Assembly (NCBI GenBank): GCA_945859605.1
Contig: OX243816.1
Span: 41,095,138-41,159,137, forward strand
Length of the DNA stretch: 64,000 nt
Source of the DNA: Lumbricus rubellus
Lineage: Eukaryota > Annelida > Clitellata > Crassiclitellata > Lumbricidae
Direction of reading: 5' to 3'
In this document: piece after piece, positions 9,240 through 21,560 of the stretch
Layout: each line of letters starts with the position of its first letter
Position numbering within the stretch: the first letter of the stretch is position 1
Position numbers and translations under genes: made by a program
Notes under the pieces: model-generated
What the model was told of the DNA's origin: nothing
What the model saw: only the letters and a program-made list of their open reading frames with translations
Database searches by the model: none

Positions 9240-10454
9240 AAATTCAAAATCAAATCTAATCATTTATTTGGTAACCAGTCAAGACGAATTAACAAAACAC
9301 ACAAAACAGGCAATCAGTCCAGAAGAGTTTTTAGCACTTTGCAAGAATGATTATTTATTTTACCATATACCTTTTGCACGATATGCTTTCATCATTTTCA
9401 TACCGATATTAGATTTTTAAGTGAGAAAAATGCCGTGGCACTGGCCACCGAACATTCGTTACGTTGGTTATTATAATTATGTCAATGGTGAGAATTGGAA
9501 CCCCCCCCTTCCCACCAACTTGCACAAGTCTTTCTTAGAGCTCCATAGCAAAGCCTGATTTTTCCACTCCAATTCCAATTGGATCAAAGTTCAACACTCC
9601 CCAGTTATTTCCCCACAATTCTCACACTGATTATGTCGCTACATAGGGCTGGCTTAACGAACTGTTAGACCTTTTACTCTTGAACTGTGTCGTATAGAGC
9701 GTATAGGCCTATACCGCTAGTGGCAGTGTTTAATCTTTAGCCCCCTCCTTTGAGGGGGAAGGGTTGCTCCAAATTACATACCAAATTCCGGTTGTAAATT
9801 TGCAAGCCTACCTTTATTGTCTGATCACCTTTATAGTACATCAATGCTGCCCTCTTGAATTATTTCAACATTGTAACGCCGAAATTTTACAAACCTCAAT
9901 TTGGCCTTACTTTGTGTGTGTGGGGGGGGGGGTGAATGTTACATTTTGCGTTTTATGGGAGGAATGGTACATTATAATTATACATGTGAACAACAGCTCA
10001 ATGTTTATTCTAGGGAAATTCCATTTCCGGGGAACTTCCCCTCAGAGACGTTTAGAAAACTCTAGATTAAACAACATATAAATTAGGCTATGTGGATTAA
10101 ACCGCTGAGCAGCTTAAGTCTACCACTCAGACGATCATGGTGAATATTTGTGGAACGGTTCACAAACATTGTTGACATCTAGCGACTGTAACAGTTGCAA
10201 CGTCAGTTTTCCATTTAGTCATTCTCCAGAGGGCGGAACGTTTTCACAAAAGGTTACAATTCGCATGTTCTCAGCATTACATCGCAATTTTTTGTTGGCG
10301 TCATTTCCCGTAAGATGGAGAAGGTCTATAGTGACAAGTAAGTATTTCACGACACGGCCTAACGTCGACTGCAATGCAGTGATCTGCTTGTCAAATGAGA
10401 GGCCGGGGGTTAGAATACCGACAGGTCTAGGCCTACAATTTCCGCTCCCCCACC
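9240..10454. other. Intergenic sequence, no gene seen
   Basis: Ordinary A+T-rich spacer with short poly-C and poly-G runs. A possible small inverted pair (GTGAGAATTG near 9490 and CAATTCTCAC near 9617) could be the ends of a small element, but no target duplication was found. Confidence 0.5.
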
Positions 10455-10700
10455 TTGTAATTGTAATTGTAATTGTAATTGAACATTTATATAGCGCCAC
10501 TTCAAGAGAACTCCTCAGAGGCGCTCCCGACCTGACACCAAACCATAATCAAAGAGAATGGTTTTCAAACGCTTGCGGAAAAGGGGCAAAGGAAGACAAA
10601 GAAGTTCATTACGGAGACTAATAGGTAACTTATTCCAGAAAGACCAAAACTTCTATGCAGCACTGTGGAAGATCGAGCCCTAGGAACAACCAGGTCACCT
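10455..10700 (+). repeat. Dispersed repeat, TAATTG-run plus TTTATATAGCGCC family, copy 2
   Basis: Same block order as 1825-2040: a TTGTAA run, AACATTTATATAGCGCCAC, GGCGCTCCCGACC, a TTTTCAAACGCTTGCGG block and a TTATTCCAGAAAGACC block. The tail continues further than in copy 1. Its class is unknown. Confidence 0.7.
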
Positions 10701-11935
10701 TAGTACACCTCTGCTCCCTAGCCAACTCAGATGCAATTAGACTGAGTACACTGTCACTGACCGTGGAGACGGTGGAGTGTATTATATAAGTGCCAACTGG
10801 GTGTGAATATGAGACGGAAGGGAAGAGCACTGACCGGCCAACCGCCCTATATGCCGAGGCTAAGAACATGAAGTCACAAACACTTCATGCCTACGAAATT
10901 AGTACGAATGTCTCGAAGCTTATACTCAAGGGACTATTCTACTTTAAGACCATAATTATTTGGGGGGGGGGTATTTTAGCCCAGCCCTCATATGAAATAG
11001 GCCTAATTTGAAAATGAAATAGGGCCTAATAGGCTACATTCACTAACACAGCATGAGGATGTAAAAACTACGGGGTATTTAACTGTAACGCTGTTTCTTT
11101 GAGAAAAATTAGGTCTACCACCAATCTATTGCTTTATTATATTTTACTATTTTGTTCTCATCGTTAAATTTCCTATGCCTCTCACATTGTAGGTCTAATT
11201 AGCTTAAGCTACTTGCAGTGACCGACCTATAGCGACCTTGAACGATGTTGTTTTCACCAGAAGAAAGTAGACCCAAGTTTAGACTACGGTTGCATTTTGG
11301 TGTTAGCTTCAAGCTATAGGGCTATAGGAAAACTCGTTTGACCTTAGTAAGCAATTAGGAAAAATAACCGAATAAAGCGTAGAAATGTTAAGTTTCTAAA
11401 GCAAAGGTGATAATTATAGAAGAACAGATCAAAGTGACCGAAGAAGCGACATAGAATTTTGTGGAAATGATACGAACACTTGGAAGCCAAAAACAAAGTG
11501 GGAACACAAGCACAAAATAATACAATTAACCTAACGAATTTCCCGTAAGATATGAAGGCTTATTAGCCTACGATATAATTAATTAGGCCTAATTTAATTA
11601 GATCTAAGTGGAAACGCCTTCTAGGCTTTCACAGCGCTATACACGACCTACGCATGCTAGGCTATCTATTTCCTCAATCGTCATGTTGGTAGGCTATTAA
11701 TTGTGGCCAGACTAATTTCAAAATCGCTCATGCCATCATATCTTTCAATGATTGCAGCATTCTTGTAGCAAACAGCCTTGATAAATATGTCTTGGCCTAC
11801 AAGGCTACTACAAATCAATATAATTATTGCGAAATCGTGGCAACCTGACCATTGTGTAGGCCTAATTTCGATGATGTCATCAAATCATATGTTCAAGGGC
11901 AACTGGGCAAGGCTGCTACAAGTCAACATAAAATA
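10701..11935. other. Intergenic sequence rich in TAGGCCTA-type motifs
   Basis: No exon recognised. AGGCCTA and its variants recur often. Two short homopolymer G runs are present. Confidence 0.5.
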
Positions 11936-12295
11936 TTGCGAAATCTGCCACCAAGTCTAAACCTCGAAACATGCGTCATTTCGAAACTGCCAATGTAATC
12001 AGATAAATTGTTAAAGGCTTGCAGCTAAAGTCAGCAATATTGCGTAATCTGCCACCCAAGCACGAGCTGGCCTACAATAGCGAAAACTGCCACGAAGTTA
12101 AACCTCGAAACATGCGTAATTGCCAATTGTTCAACTTTCAAGGCTGATTCACGTCAACAATTATAGTCTATTGCTAAATCTGCCACCCAAGCACGAGCCT
12201 AAACCTCGAAACATGCGTAATTTCTCAATTGTTCAAGGCTGATTCACGTCAGCATATTGCAAAACCTGCCTACTAAGCACGAACTGGCCTACGTA
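11936..12295 (+). repeat. Degenerate tandem repeat (AAACCTCGAAACATGCGT-bearing units)
   Basis: TAAACCTCGAAACATGCGT occurs at about 11,960, 12,104 and 12,190, with shared flanks such as AATCTGCCACC and CACGAGC. Spacing is irregular (about 144 and 87 bases), so this is a decayed local duplication. Confidence 0.65.
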
Positions 12296-12704
12296 CAATA
12301 CGCCTACTCATATTGTTATACAGTCTATAATAGGAATTCTAACTGCGCAATAGACCAATGGGACCGCTGTCGCATTGGCCGTGTATATGCGACCTGCGTC
12401 ACACGACCTTCACTGCGGATGTTTACAGACGAATTCCAGACGTTTTCGTCACGTGACTTCTGCGTATCAATTGTAATAATATATGCTGACGCGGAAATAA
12501 CTATCAGTCACAGAAAATAGTCCCTATAAGTTCGGAAATAAATACGTTAAACGTTCGTCGGAATTTGATATTTTTACATGAAGGAACGTTGATATGGCGA
12601 ATATGCCTTACTATTCGATTATACTTGACGAAAAGAACGTTTAATTGCGAAGATTAGAAGATTGTGCGCAGTGATCGCAGCCGTATCACTACACGGCTAC
12701 GAAA

Positions 12705-12710
12705 TATAAG
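12705..12710 (+). promoter_or_regulatory. TATA-like box of a putative noncoding transcription unit
   Basis: TATAAG lies about 20-30 bases upstream of a pyrimidine-rich start (CTTCTCCGTCTTTC, about 12,727). The combination resembles promoters of 5'-terminal-oligopyrimidine genes. Inferred from sequence only. Confidence 0.35.
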
Positions 12711-12726
12711 GCATCCGGTATCTAGG

Positions 12727-13006
12727 CTTCTCCGTCTTTCGGTTGGTCGTTGTGAACGTGGAAGCATTGTTGAAATTTGTTTGATTTTATCGAAATTTTC
12801 GCAATCTAGAATAAGTTTTGGTTAATTGGTTCGAAGATCAGCTTTAGTATAATGTCGACTATACGATCATATGAGAAGGGAAAGAATTGGTTGAGGCTAA
12901 GATCGAAAATTCGAAGGCTTTGTGGGCACGACGTGTATCGATGATCTCTTTGTTCGAGAAAGTTCAAAATGGCGGGTCGACGCTTCTACTGAAGTAAGAA
13001 AGTAAG
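12727..13006 (+). ncRNA. Putative first exon of a long noncoding transcript
   Basis: A possible transcript start in a pyrimidine tract is followed by about 280 bases ending in AAG before GTAAGTG, a strong 5' splice site at 13,007. The only notable frame inside is a seven-codon one (12,969-12,992) in a good initiation context. What follows for 20 kb is GT-rich and carries no long protein frame, so a noncoding host transcript is the best guess. No transcript evidence is available and the exon limits are inferred. Confidence 0.35.
12969..12992 (+). CDS. Seven-codon ORF MAGRRFY in the putative first exon
   Basis: AAAATGG context, seven sense codons, then TGA, 14 bases before the candidate 5' splice site. 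It could be an upstream ORF or a chance frame. Nothing is known to be encoded by it. Confidence 0.2.
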   Translation: MAGRRFY

Positions 13007-15769
13007 GTAAGTGATCGAATGTTTTTTGTCGCACGCTCTAATTTGATCGGATTTCATGAATTTGTTAGGGTCTCTCGACGATTTACTGTGTTTAATTGTA
13101 TTTCGACAAAATTCGACGTCGAAGGGTAAAATTTAAATTTAATTCTCTGCCGATGCGAAGTAAACGTTCGAAATTTTATCCGAGAAACAGGAACTTGATA
13201 GGATTTGAAGAATTTACCACCGTATTTTTTCAGTTTTCCCTATAGTTCTTCGTGTTTTCTTTAGTTATTGAACCGTAAAGTATTCCTATAAAAGCGAATG
13301 TTTAGGCGCTTGTAATAACGATTCAGAAGAGATGACCAACATGTAAAGTTGTAAACCTCTTGAATACTCGTTTACTTGAATTTTCTCAGGATTGGGCTAG
13401 TGAAAATATGTTAATGTGTAGTAGACCTGGGTAGATGTTTTTCACCACTCACTTTTCTTATAAATTGCATGTTGCTTGATGGAACTTCAAAGTGGCATAT
13501 GGTGATCTAATGAAAGCTTGTTTTGGTTTTAACCAGGAGATGGTGAAATTTTGGATTGAAGATAGTCAAGTCCGACAGTGAGTAGAAAGCCACGAGTAAG
13601 AGAATGAAGGTGTAATTTGGCGTTAATTTATGCAGATCAGAGATGAGGATTCTTATGGCAAACCGTGTAGAGGTATTAAATTGCTGAAGTAAATTGCCTG
13701 ATTGATGCTGGAGGAATTTTCTGCTTCAAATGAATGAGCGTGTTTTCTGGACGTAAATGCAGAGAATGCTTGTGAGCGACGTAATGTACATTATGTATAA
13801 TACGCGTAGTTAATAGGGTCTTTGAAAAATCTGAATCTGAGATGCTGATCAGTTATTTTTAGAAGGGGGTAGGTTTGGTCTGGGGGGTATGGCTGTATAT
13901 TTGCTGCAGATTTTCATGGAAAGCAGAAAAGAATGGACTGAAATAGAAGCCAAAGGACACGAGAAGACTGGACAAAATGAGGCCTGTGGACATTTTCTGA
14001 TTGACTATACAGATTGGTTTCATACTATTCTAGTTTCCATAGCTTGACATTACATAAATTCGTCTAGTCAGAAATTTAGTCAGCTTGCAAAATAGAATTG
14101 CTATTTAAACTACAGCGATGTGGACTTGCACGATTATTTTTCAGATAAACTGGATTTTGATGGGGGGTATGGGTCTACTTTGATTTAGGTGTTTATAGAT
14201 ATGAATGCTGCTTAATATTTTTTTAAAAATAACATGACCTACAGCACGGACCTGTTTACTATTGGAACTTTCTTACAATGTGATGCCGATGAGTTGTGCT
14301 TTTTGTGCTTTGAGTTCTGTTATCTTTATTCATCATCGTGACTTGCTGATGCTGCTTATTTTCGCAATACATGTCTCGCTATGATCATAGATGGTTAGTC
14401 CTTTCATGCTAGTCTTAACCTAGATGATTTCGATTTTAAGTTTATTCCTTTGCATTCGTTGATTGGAATGAGACCTGAGTTCATTTGTGATTTGTTTGAC
14501 CTGTTGGGAAGTGTTGATGCACTTGTTTTTCATTTCGTCGCTTGATATTCAATTACATAACATACTCCCTCCTCAGCACTTGCAATAATTGTATCACACT
14601 GGATCAATCTGGAATAGTTAGGTTTATAGATATACAAGTATTCATAGAAAAATGTGGTTAATATAGTCAGAATTGATGAGAATATAGAAAAATAATTGCA
14701 TGAATTTCTAAATCTCATGCATGTGCTGAGTAGCCTTGAGTTTTTAGTTTTTGTTGTATTGTGGAATTGATTTATATAAATGGCGTAGATATTTGGTGAG
14801 GAAAGGGGAAGGTGGGGGGTTTTAACTTCCTGTTCAGTGCAATCAGTTTCTAGGCAAACGAAAGAGCTGCAACTTGTCTGACTGGATGCTGCGAACTGTG
14901 GTGGTGTGTTGTAAAGTAGTAGATCAAAAGACGGTGCATAAGGGTAATGTCCAGATCGGCAATAGACTCCGATGCAGGTTGGATTTTGTATATGATGTTG
15001 ATTAATGTTGTAATTGTGTTGCTCCTTTGCAATTGTGATTAAATTAGCTGCTTGGGCAGTCATATGCATCACTTCTATCTTTATTTCTAGTAGCTAACAA
15101 TATCTTCAACCTTGTTGATCTTTGCCAATGGAAACACGTTTATTTAGCAGCTTAGTTTAGATTGCAATTTCACATTAAGCAGTTACAAAAAATTTACAGA
15201 TTAAGAAAATCATAAGATCTTACATCATAAGATTTCTGATGGAAAGACTTGCCAAATATTGCAGAATTGTGCTCATGAAAATGTCTATTGATGACCAGTA
15301 CACATAAACAGTTTGCACTTTTGCATATGGATAATGGTGTTGGGGGATGGAAGGACATGTCTGTTAAATCTACAGGTTCACCCTTGTCGACAAAAATGGT
15401 CAAGCGGAGGCTCACCTGATCGATAAAAAGGATTGGCAAATCTTGACTGAAAGAAACTTGCAAGTACTGAACATGACGGTTTTGAAGATAGCTGTGATAT
15501 CTAATTATTAATGCTCTTCACATTGAGAATTTGACACTCGAGTAGCGAGTTTTAATGCATTTGAGTATATATCTTGTCAAGTGAACTTTAAGTTTCAGTA
15601 TTTTGATTTATTGAAAATAATTTGAAGAGAATTTTAAGTTAAATTGAACAGTTTGCATAGGTGAGATTAAGCAAATCTGGCATTAAATACATTTATAAAA
15701 TACTGTGACTAGAGATTCAACTAAGTTAAAAGCTTTGCAATTTGAGGTCAAGTTTCAACACAAATATCT
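13007..15769 (+). other. Intron-like sequence after the putative first exon
   Basis: T- and G-rich on the plus strand with no long plus-strand frame. The 180-codon minus-strand frame at 14,530-15,072 shows no domain. Scattered GATGA and CTGA boxes occur, but none forms a convincing C/D snoRNA with a terminal stem. Confidence 0.45.
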
Positions 15770-16465
15770 GATAATGAGGGAGTAAATCTGTTGTGCTGTG
15801 TTTGTGGTGGGTTGCTTGTGTCTAAGTTGCTGCAGGTCTAGTGTGCATTTTGGAGCATCGGCATGGCAAATCCTGATTGGCTAAAAGTAAATTACAGCTT
15901 CAACTCTGCATGAGCATTCCTGAACTATCCACACCACATTTCAATCAACCCTGATAGTCGAGTGCTTGCTGTTGCATCGAAAGATGGAGTGTTACAAAGT
16001 TTCCGAACAAAGGAAGGTTCCTCTGCAAGTGATAAGTGATATTTTGATTTATTGAGAATAAATTTTAAGACCATAATGATTGAGATTAAACAAAGTTTGT
16101 ATAAGTGAACTTCAACAAATATGACAATTTTTTAAATGCTCAAATTTCAACATTAACATCTGATACTGGGGAGCACATGTGCCATGTTTGTGGTGGGTTG
16201 CTTGTTTCTAAGTTACTGCAGGTCCAATGTGCGTTTGAAGCATCGGCATTGCGAATGTTCGGAAGTGGGCTAAAAGTAAACTCCGCCTACAACTTGGTGA
16301 TCATTCCTGATCTCTCCAAACCATGTCTCAATCAACCCTGTTAGTCAAATGCATGTCATTACATCGAAAGACGAATGTTGCAAAGTTCCTGAACAAAGAA
16401 ACTTCCTCTGCAAGTGATTAGTAATATTTTGATTTATTTAAAACGGTTTTAGGACCACTCAATGA

Positions 16466-16805
16466 GATTGAGCTAATTTGGCATCAATGAGATTAAACAA
16501 GATGGCATTACAATTTTATACAATATCATTTATAATGTGGGTATCAACAAAGTTAAAAGGACATTGCAAGTTTGTGAGGATTGAGCTAATTTGGCATAAA
16601 TGAGATTAAACAAGATGGCATTACAATTTTATACAATATCATTTATAATGTGGGTATCAACAAAGTTAAAAGGACATTGCAAGTTTGTGAGGATTGAGCT
16701 AATTTGGCAGAAATGAGATTAAACAAGATGGCATTACAATTTTATACAATATCATTTATGACGTGTGGATCAACAAAGATGAAAAGGACATTGCAAGTTT
16801 GTGAG
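16466..16805 (+). repeat. 113-bp internal triplication
   Basis: Three nearly identical consecutive copies of a 113-base segment containing GATTGAGCTAATTTGGCA and ATGGCATTACAATTTTATAC, starting near 16,466, 16,579 and 16,692. They differ by only a few bases, so this is a younger event than the surrounding array. Confidence 0.88.
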
Positions 16806-19060
16806 GATTGTGAGATTTCAACTAAAATATCTTAAAATGGGTTGCTATGTCGTACGTTCTTGTGGGTGGTTGCTTGTGTCGAAGTTGCTTCAGGTGCAAA
16901 TGTGGGTGTCAGAATGGCGAATCTTCGGAAGTTGGTGTAAAGTAGGCTCCAACTACAAAGTCTGCCTGAACATTCCTGATTTCTTCACCGCATTTCATTC
17001 ATCCATGCTAGTAGGTGCCTACATCAAATGATGGAATGCTGCAAGGTTCTGATCAAACAAAGTTCTTCTGCAAGTGATAAGTAATTTTTTGATTTATTGC
17101 AATTAATATTGAAGACCATTAAGTTGGATTGAACGAAATAGGTGTATCAAAGTGAGATAAAATAATAAAACTAGCAGTTCAATTTTTTAAATGCTCTTTG
17201 TGTCTTGGTTCAATACAGTTATAAGAGCTTTGGAAGTGTTCTGACATATCATATTTTCAACACAACTATCTTAACAAGGGAGTAGATATAGTAGATATGT
17301 GACTAGCTTTGTTTGTGGGGGTCGGTTGTGTCGAAGTTGCTGCAGGTTCAATGTGCTTTTCGGAGTATCGGTCCAGCACGTCTTTGGAAGTTCACTACAA
17401 GTAAACTCCAGCTACAACTGTTCCTGACTATTCCTGATTTCTTCACACTACATCTCGTTCAGCCCTGGTAGTTGGGTTCTTGCCATTGCATCACAAGACG
17501 AAATGTTACAAAGTTCCTTCCTGAACAGACAGAACTGTGCAAGTGACAAGTAATGTTCTGATTTATTGATAAGTTTTAAGACCATTCAGTGAGATTTTAC
17601 AAACTTGGCATAAATTAGATGAACAAAACTGCCATTGAATTTTTTTGAGACATTAAGGTTTGGTAAGGTTAGTGAAATTTCTAAACACTTGTACAAAAAG
17701 GGGTAGATTAGCCATGCCTTGTTTGTTACAAAAAGGGGTAGATTAGCCATGCCTTGTTTGTGGCGGGTTGCTTGTGTCCAAGTTGTTGCAGGTCCAGTGT
17801 AGGTCTTGGAGTGTCGTTGGATGTTGGCTTAATACTAGATCCAGCTACATGGTCTGCATGGTGAACATTCCTCATTTCATCACACCACGTTTCGATCGGC
17901 CCTCATAGTCTAGTTCTTGCCATCAACTTTGGATGACCGAATGTTGCAAAGTTCCTGAACATACAGAACGCTCTTTACGCAAGTGATGAGTAATAAATTT
18001 TATTTTTTGAAAATAATTTTTAGGACAATTGAGTGTGGTAAAACGGAGCTGGCATAGTTTAAGAAAATGCTCTGTCTTGAGGATCAATATTGTTAAAAGA
18101 GCTTTGTGAGTTTTGGGGGAATTTTTTTGGTGCAAATGTCTGAACATAGAATACATGGGTCTTGCCTTGTTTGTGGGAGGGGGCAGTTTATTGTTGCTGC
18201 AGGTTCAAGGTGTGTTTTGGAGCATCAACATTGCAAATCTTTGGACGTTGGTTAAAAGATGACTCCAGCTACAACACAGCACACACATTTCTATACTCTT
18301 AACTTTCAATCAACCTTGTTACTGAGAGATTACATCAAAAGATGGAATGTTACAACGTTCCTGAACAAAGGGAAAGTTCCTCTGCAACCGACAAGTAATA
18401 TTGTAATATGATGATCTATAGATTGAAAGTTTCAAGACCATTGCACAAGATTGAACAGCATTGACATAAATTATAATAAACAAAGTTGGCATTACAATTT
18501 TCTGAATTGCTTGAGCTTAGTTAGGTCTGTCAAAGTTAAAACCTTAGAAGAGTATGCTGTGCATTTTTGTGGAGGGGGGGTGGTTTGATTGTGTCCAAGT
18601 TGTCACAGGTCCTGTGTGTTGCGATTGTGCCTGTCTGGAGCATCAGCATGGAGAATCTTTGGAAGTTGACTAAAAGTGTACTACCGCATGAACATTCCTG
18701 ATCTCACCTCGCCACATTTCATTCAACCATGTTAGTCGAGTGCTTGACATTAAATCGAATGACAATGTTACAAAGTTCCTGAACAAACAGAAGTCTCCTC
18801 TCTGCAAGTGATTAGTAATATTTTGATTTCTTGAAAATAATTGAGACCATTAAGTGAGATTGAACAAAGTGTGCATAAATGAGATTAAATTAAGCTGGCA
18901 TTATAAGTTTATAAAATACTGTTTGTTGCTTGGAGTTCAATACAGTTGAAAAAGCTAAGGAAGTTTTGCAAGATAAATCTATTTCAACACAAATATCTTA
19001 ACAAGGGGGAGTAGATCGTCTTGCTTTGCTTGTTGGGTGGGTTCGTTGTTCAAGTTGCTG

Positions 19061-20097
19061 TAGGTTCAAGTACGTTTCGAAGCATCATCCTGGCACACTT
19101 TTGGATGCTGGCTAAAAGTAAACTCCAGCTACAACTCTCCTGACCATTCCTGATTTCTCCACACATTTCAATCAGCCTTGGTTGTTGGGTGCATGAGGTT
19201 ACATCGAATGACAGTGTTACAAGGTTCCTGAACAAACCGAAAGTTTCTCTTCGAGAGATGAGTAATGTTTTGGTTACTTGGAAAGAAGGCCATTAAATGG
19301 AATTGAATTAAATTGGCAATATATGCAAGTGATAAGTAATATTTTGATTTCTTGAAAGTGATTGATACCATTAAAGTGAGATTGAACAAAGTGGGCACGA
19401 GTGAAGTGAGATTTAATAAAACAGGCATTATAATTTTATACAATACTCTTTGTATCTTGAAGTTAAATACAGTTGAAGGAGCTTTGGAAGTTTTGCAAGA
19501 TAAATCCATTTCAACACAAATATCTTGACAAGGGGACTAGATCGTCTTGCTTTGCTTGTTGGGGGGGTTCGTTGTTCAAGTTGCTGCAGGTTCAAGTACG
19601 TTTCGAAGCATCATCCTGGCGTATCTTTGAAGTTAGCTAAAAGTAAACTCCAGCAACAGTTCTTCTGACCATTCCTGATTTCTCCTCACGTTTCAATCGG
19701 CCCTGGTTGTCGGGTGCTTGCCGTTACATCGAATGACCGTGTTACAATGTTCCTGAACAAACTCTTCAAGTGATGAGTAATATTTTGGTTACTTGGAAAG
19801 AAGGTCATTAATGGAATTGAATGAAATTGGCAATATATGCAAGTGATAAGTAATATATTGATTTCTTGAAAGTGATTGATACCATTAAAGTGAGATTGAA
19901 CAAAGTGGGCACGAGTGAAGTGAGATTTAATAAAACAGGCATTATAATTTTATACAATACTCTTTGTATCTTGAAGTTAAATACAGTTGAAGGAGCTTTG
20001 GAAGTTTTGTGACATAAATCCATTTCAACACATATCTTAACAAGGGGACTAGATCGTCTTGCTTTGCTTGTTGGGGGGTTCGTTGTTCAAGTTGCTG
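19061..20097 (+). repeat. Recent duplication of one array unit (about 510-527 bp, two copies)
   Basis: The segments 19,061-19,587 and 19,588-20,097 are much more alike than other units. They share TATATGCAAGTGATAAGTAATAT, AAGTGGGCACGAGTGAAGTG and a nearly identical stretch through the next GTTCAAGTTGCTG junction. This shows continuing unequal exchange within the array. Confidence 0.8.
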
Positions 20098-21560
20098 CAG
20101 GTTCAAGTACGTTTCGAAGCATCATCCTGGCGTATCTTTGAAGTTAGCTAAAAGTAAACTCCAGCAACAGTTCTTCTGACCATTCCTGATTTCTCCTCAC
20201 GTTTCAATCGGCCCTGGTTGTCGGGTGCTTGCCGTTACATCAAACAACGGTGTTCCAAGGTTCCTGAACAAACAGAAAGTTCCTCTTCAAGTGATGAGTA
20301 ATGTTTTGGCATTTTTAAAAATGGGATTGAATTAAATTGGAATGTTTGCGAGATCAAGCAACGTTTGGATTGTAATTTTTCAAAGTACTACCGGTTTATG
20401 TGGCTTGAGGTTCAATGAAGTTAAAATGGCTTTGCAATTTCTGAGGGGTATGTAAGATTTCAACACCAGTATGCGACAACAGGGTATATTAGTCTTGCCT
20501 TGTTTGTGGGAGTTGCTTGTGTCCAAGTTGCTGCAGGTCCAATGTGGGTGTCGTCAGAATGGCAAGTCTTCAGAAGTGGTAGACTCCAAGACCTGACCAT
20601 TCCGGATTTCTTCACACACATCTCGTTCAGCCCTTGTAGTCCGATACTTGCCATTGCATTGCAAGATGGGAAGTCGCAAAGTTCCTGAGCAAACTGGAAG
20701 TTCGTCTGCAAGTGATATGTAACATCTTCATTTATTTAAAATGATTTTTAAGACCATTGAAGGAGATTGTACAAGGTCGTCATTGCAATTTTATAAAACA
20801 CCATTTGTGACTTGAGTCTCAACAATATTCATTCATTCAAGTATTTAAAAGGGCCTTGCAAGCTTTTTGAGATATAAAAATTTTTAGCGCTGATATCTTG
20901 AAAGATCGGGGTGTAGAGTAGTCATGCCTTGTTTGTGGGGATGCTTGTGTACCTAGTTGCTGCAGGTCTTTTATATGCGCGCTTTCAACCATCTGCATGG
21001 AGGATCTTCGTAAGTTGACTAAAAGTAAATTCCATCTACAAGTCGTCTACGTTCCTGATTCCTCCACACCACATTTCAATCAACCAACCCTGATGGTCGA
21101 ATGCTTGCCATTACATCAAATGACAATGTTCCTGTGCAAGTGATGAGTACTTTTTCCTATTGAAATTTTTTTGGTTTTCAAGCGTTTCACTACTGACACA
21201 TATTTGAAACTTGAGTATGCCTTAATTATTAAATTTCATTTTATTATAATGATATTTAACAATATTAAAAATATTTAGATATGATTTAAAAATATTAAAA
21301 ATAATATTTTGCTAAAATGATATTTAAAAATATTGTAATATATTAAAATAAAGATATGAATTTTTATGCATTTTTTTTTGCCCCAATTTTTTTTATGCAT
21401 TTTATAATTTTAAAAATCAAGTTTATGTCAAGATGAGGACAATAGTCGTGCTTGCCATGTTTGTGGGTTGCTCTTACACATGGGTACATCTCTTGTAGTG
21501 TGGGGGGTTTGCTTGTGTCTGAAGTTACTGCAGGTTGTTCCCGCTTTTGAATTGCCAGAA

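Larger units (their letters stand above)
15770..21560 (+). repeat. Tandem array of about 13 diverged 430-bp GT-rich units
   Basis: Recurrent junctions of the form GGTTGCTTGTGTCCAAGTTG followed by CTGCAGGT lie near 15,833, 16,220, 16,892, 17,343, 17,790, 18,200, 18,608, 19,061, 19,588, 20,098, 20,535, 20,964 and 21,531. After each comes a conserved body with AAAAGTAAACTCCAGC, CATTCCTGATTTC, CATTACATCGAA, AAAGTTCCTGAAC and AAGTGATAAGTAAT. Most intervals are 390-570 bases, and the 672-base one is swollen by an internal triplication. Units differ by many substitutions and small indels, so the array is old, with some recent re-duplication. No protein frame is conserved across units. Confidence 0.88.
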
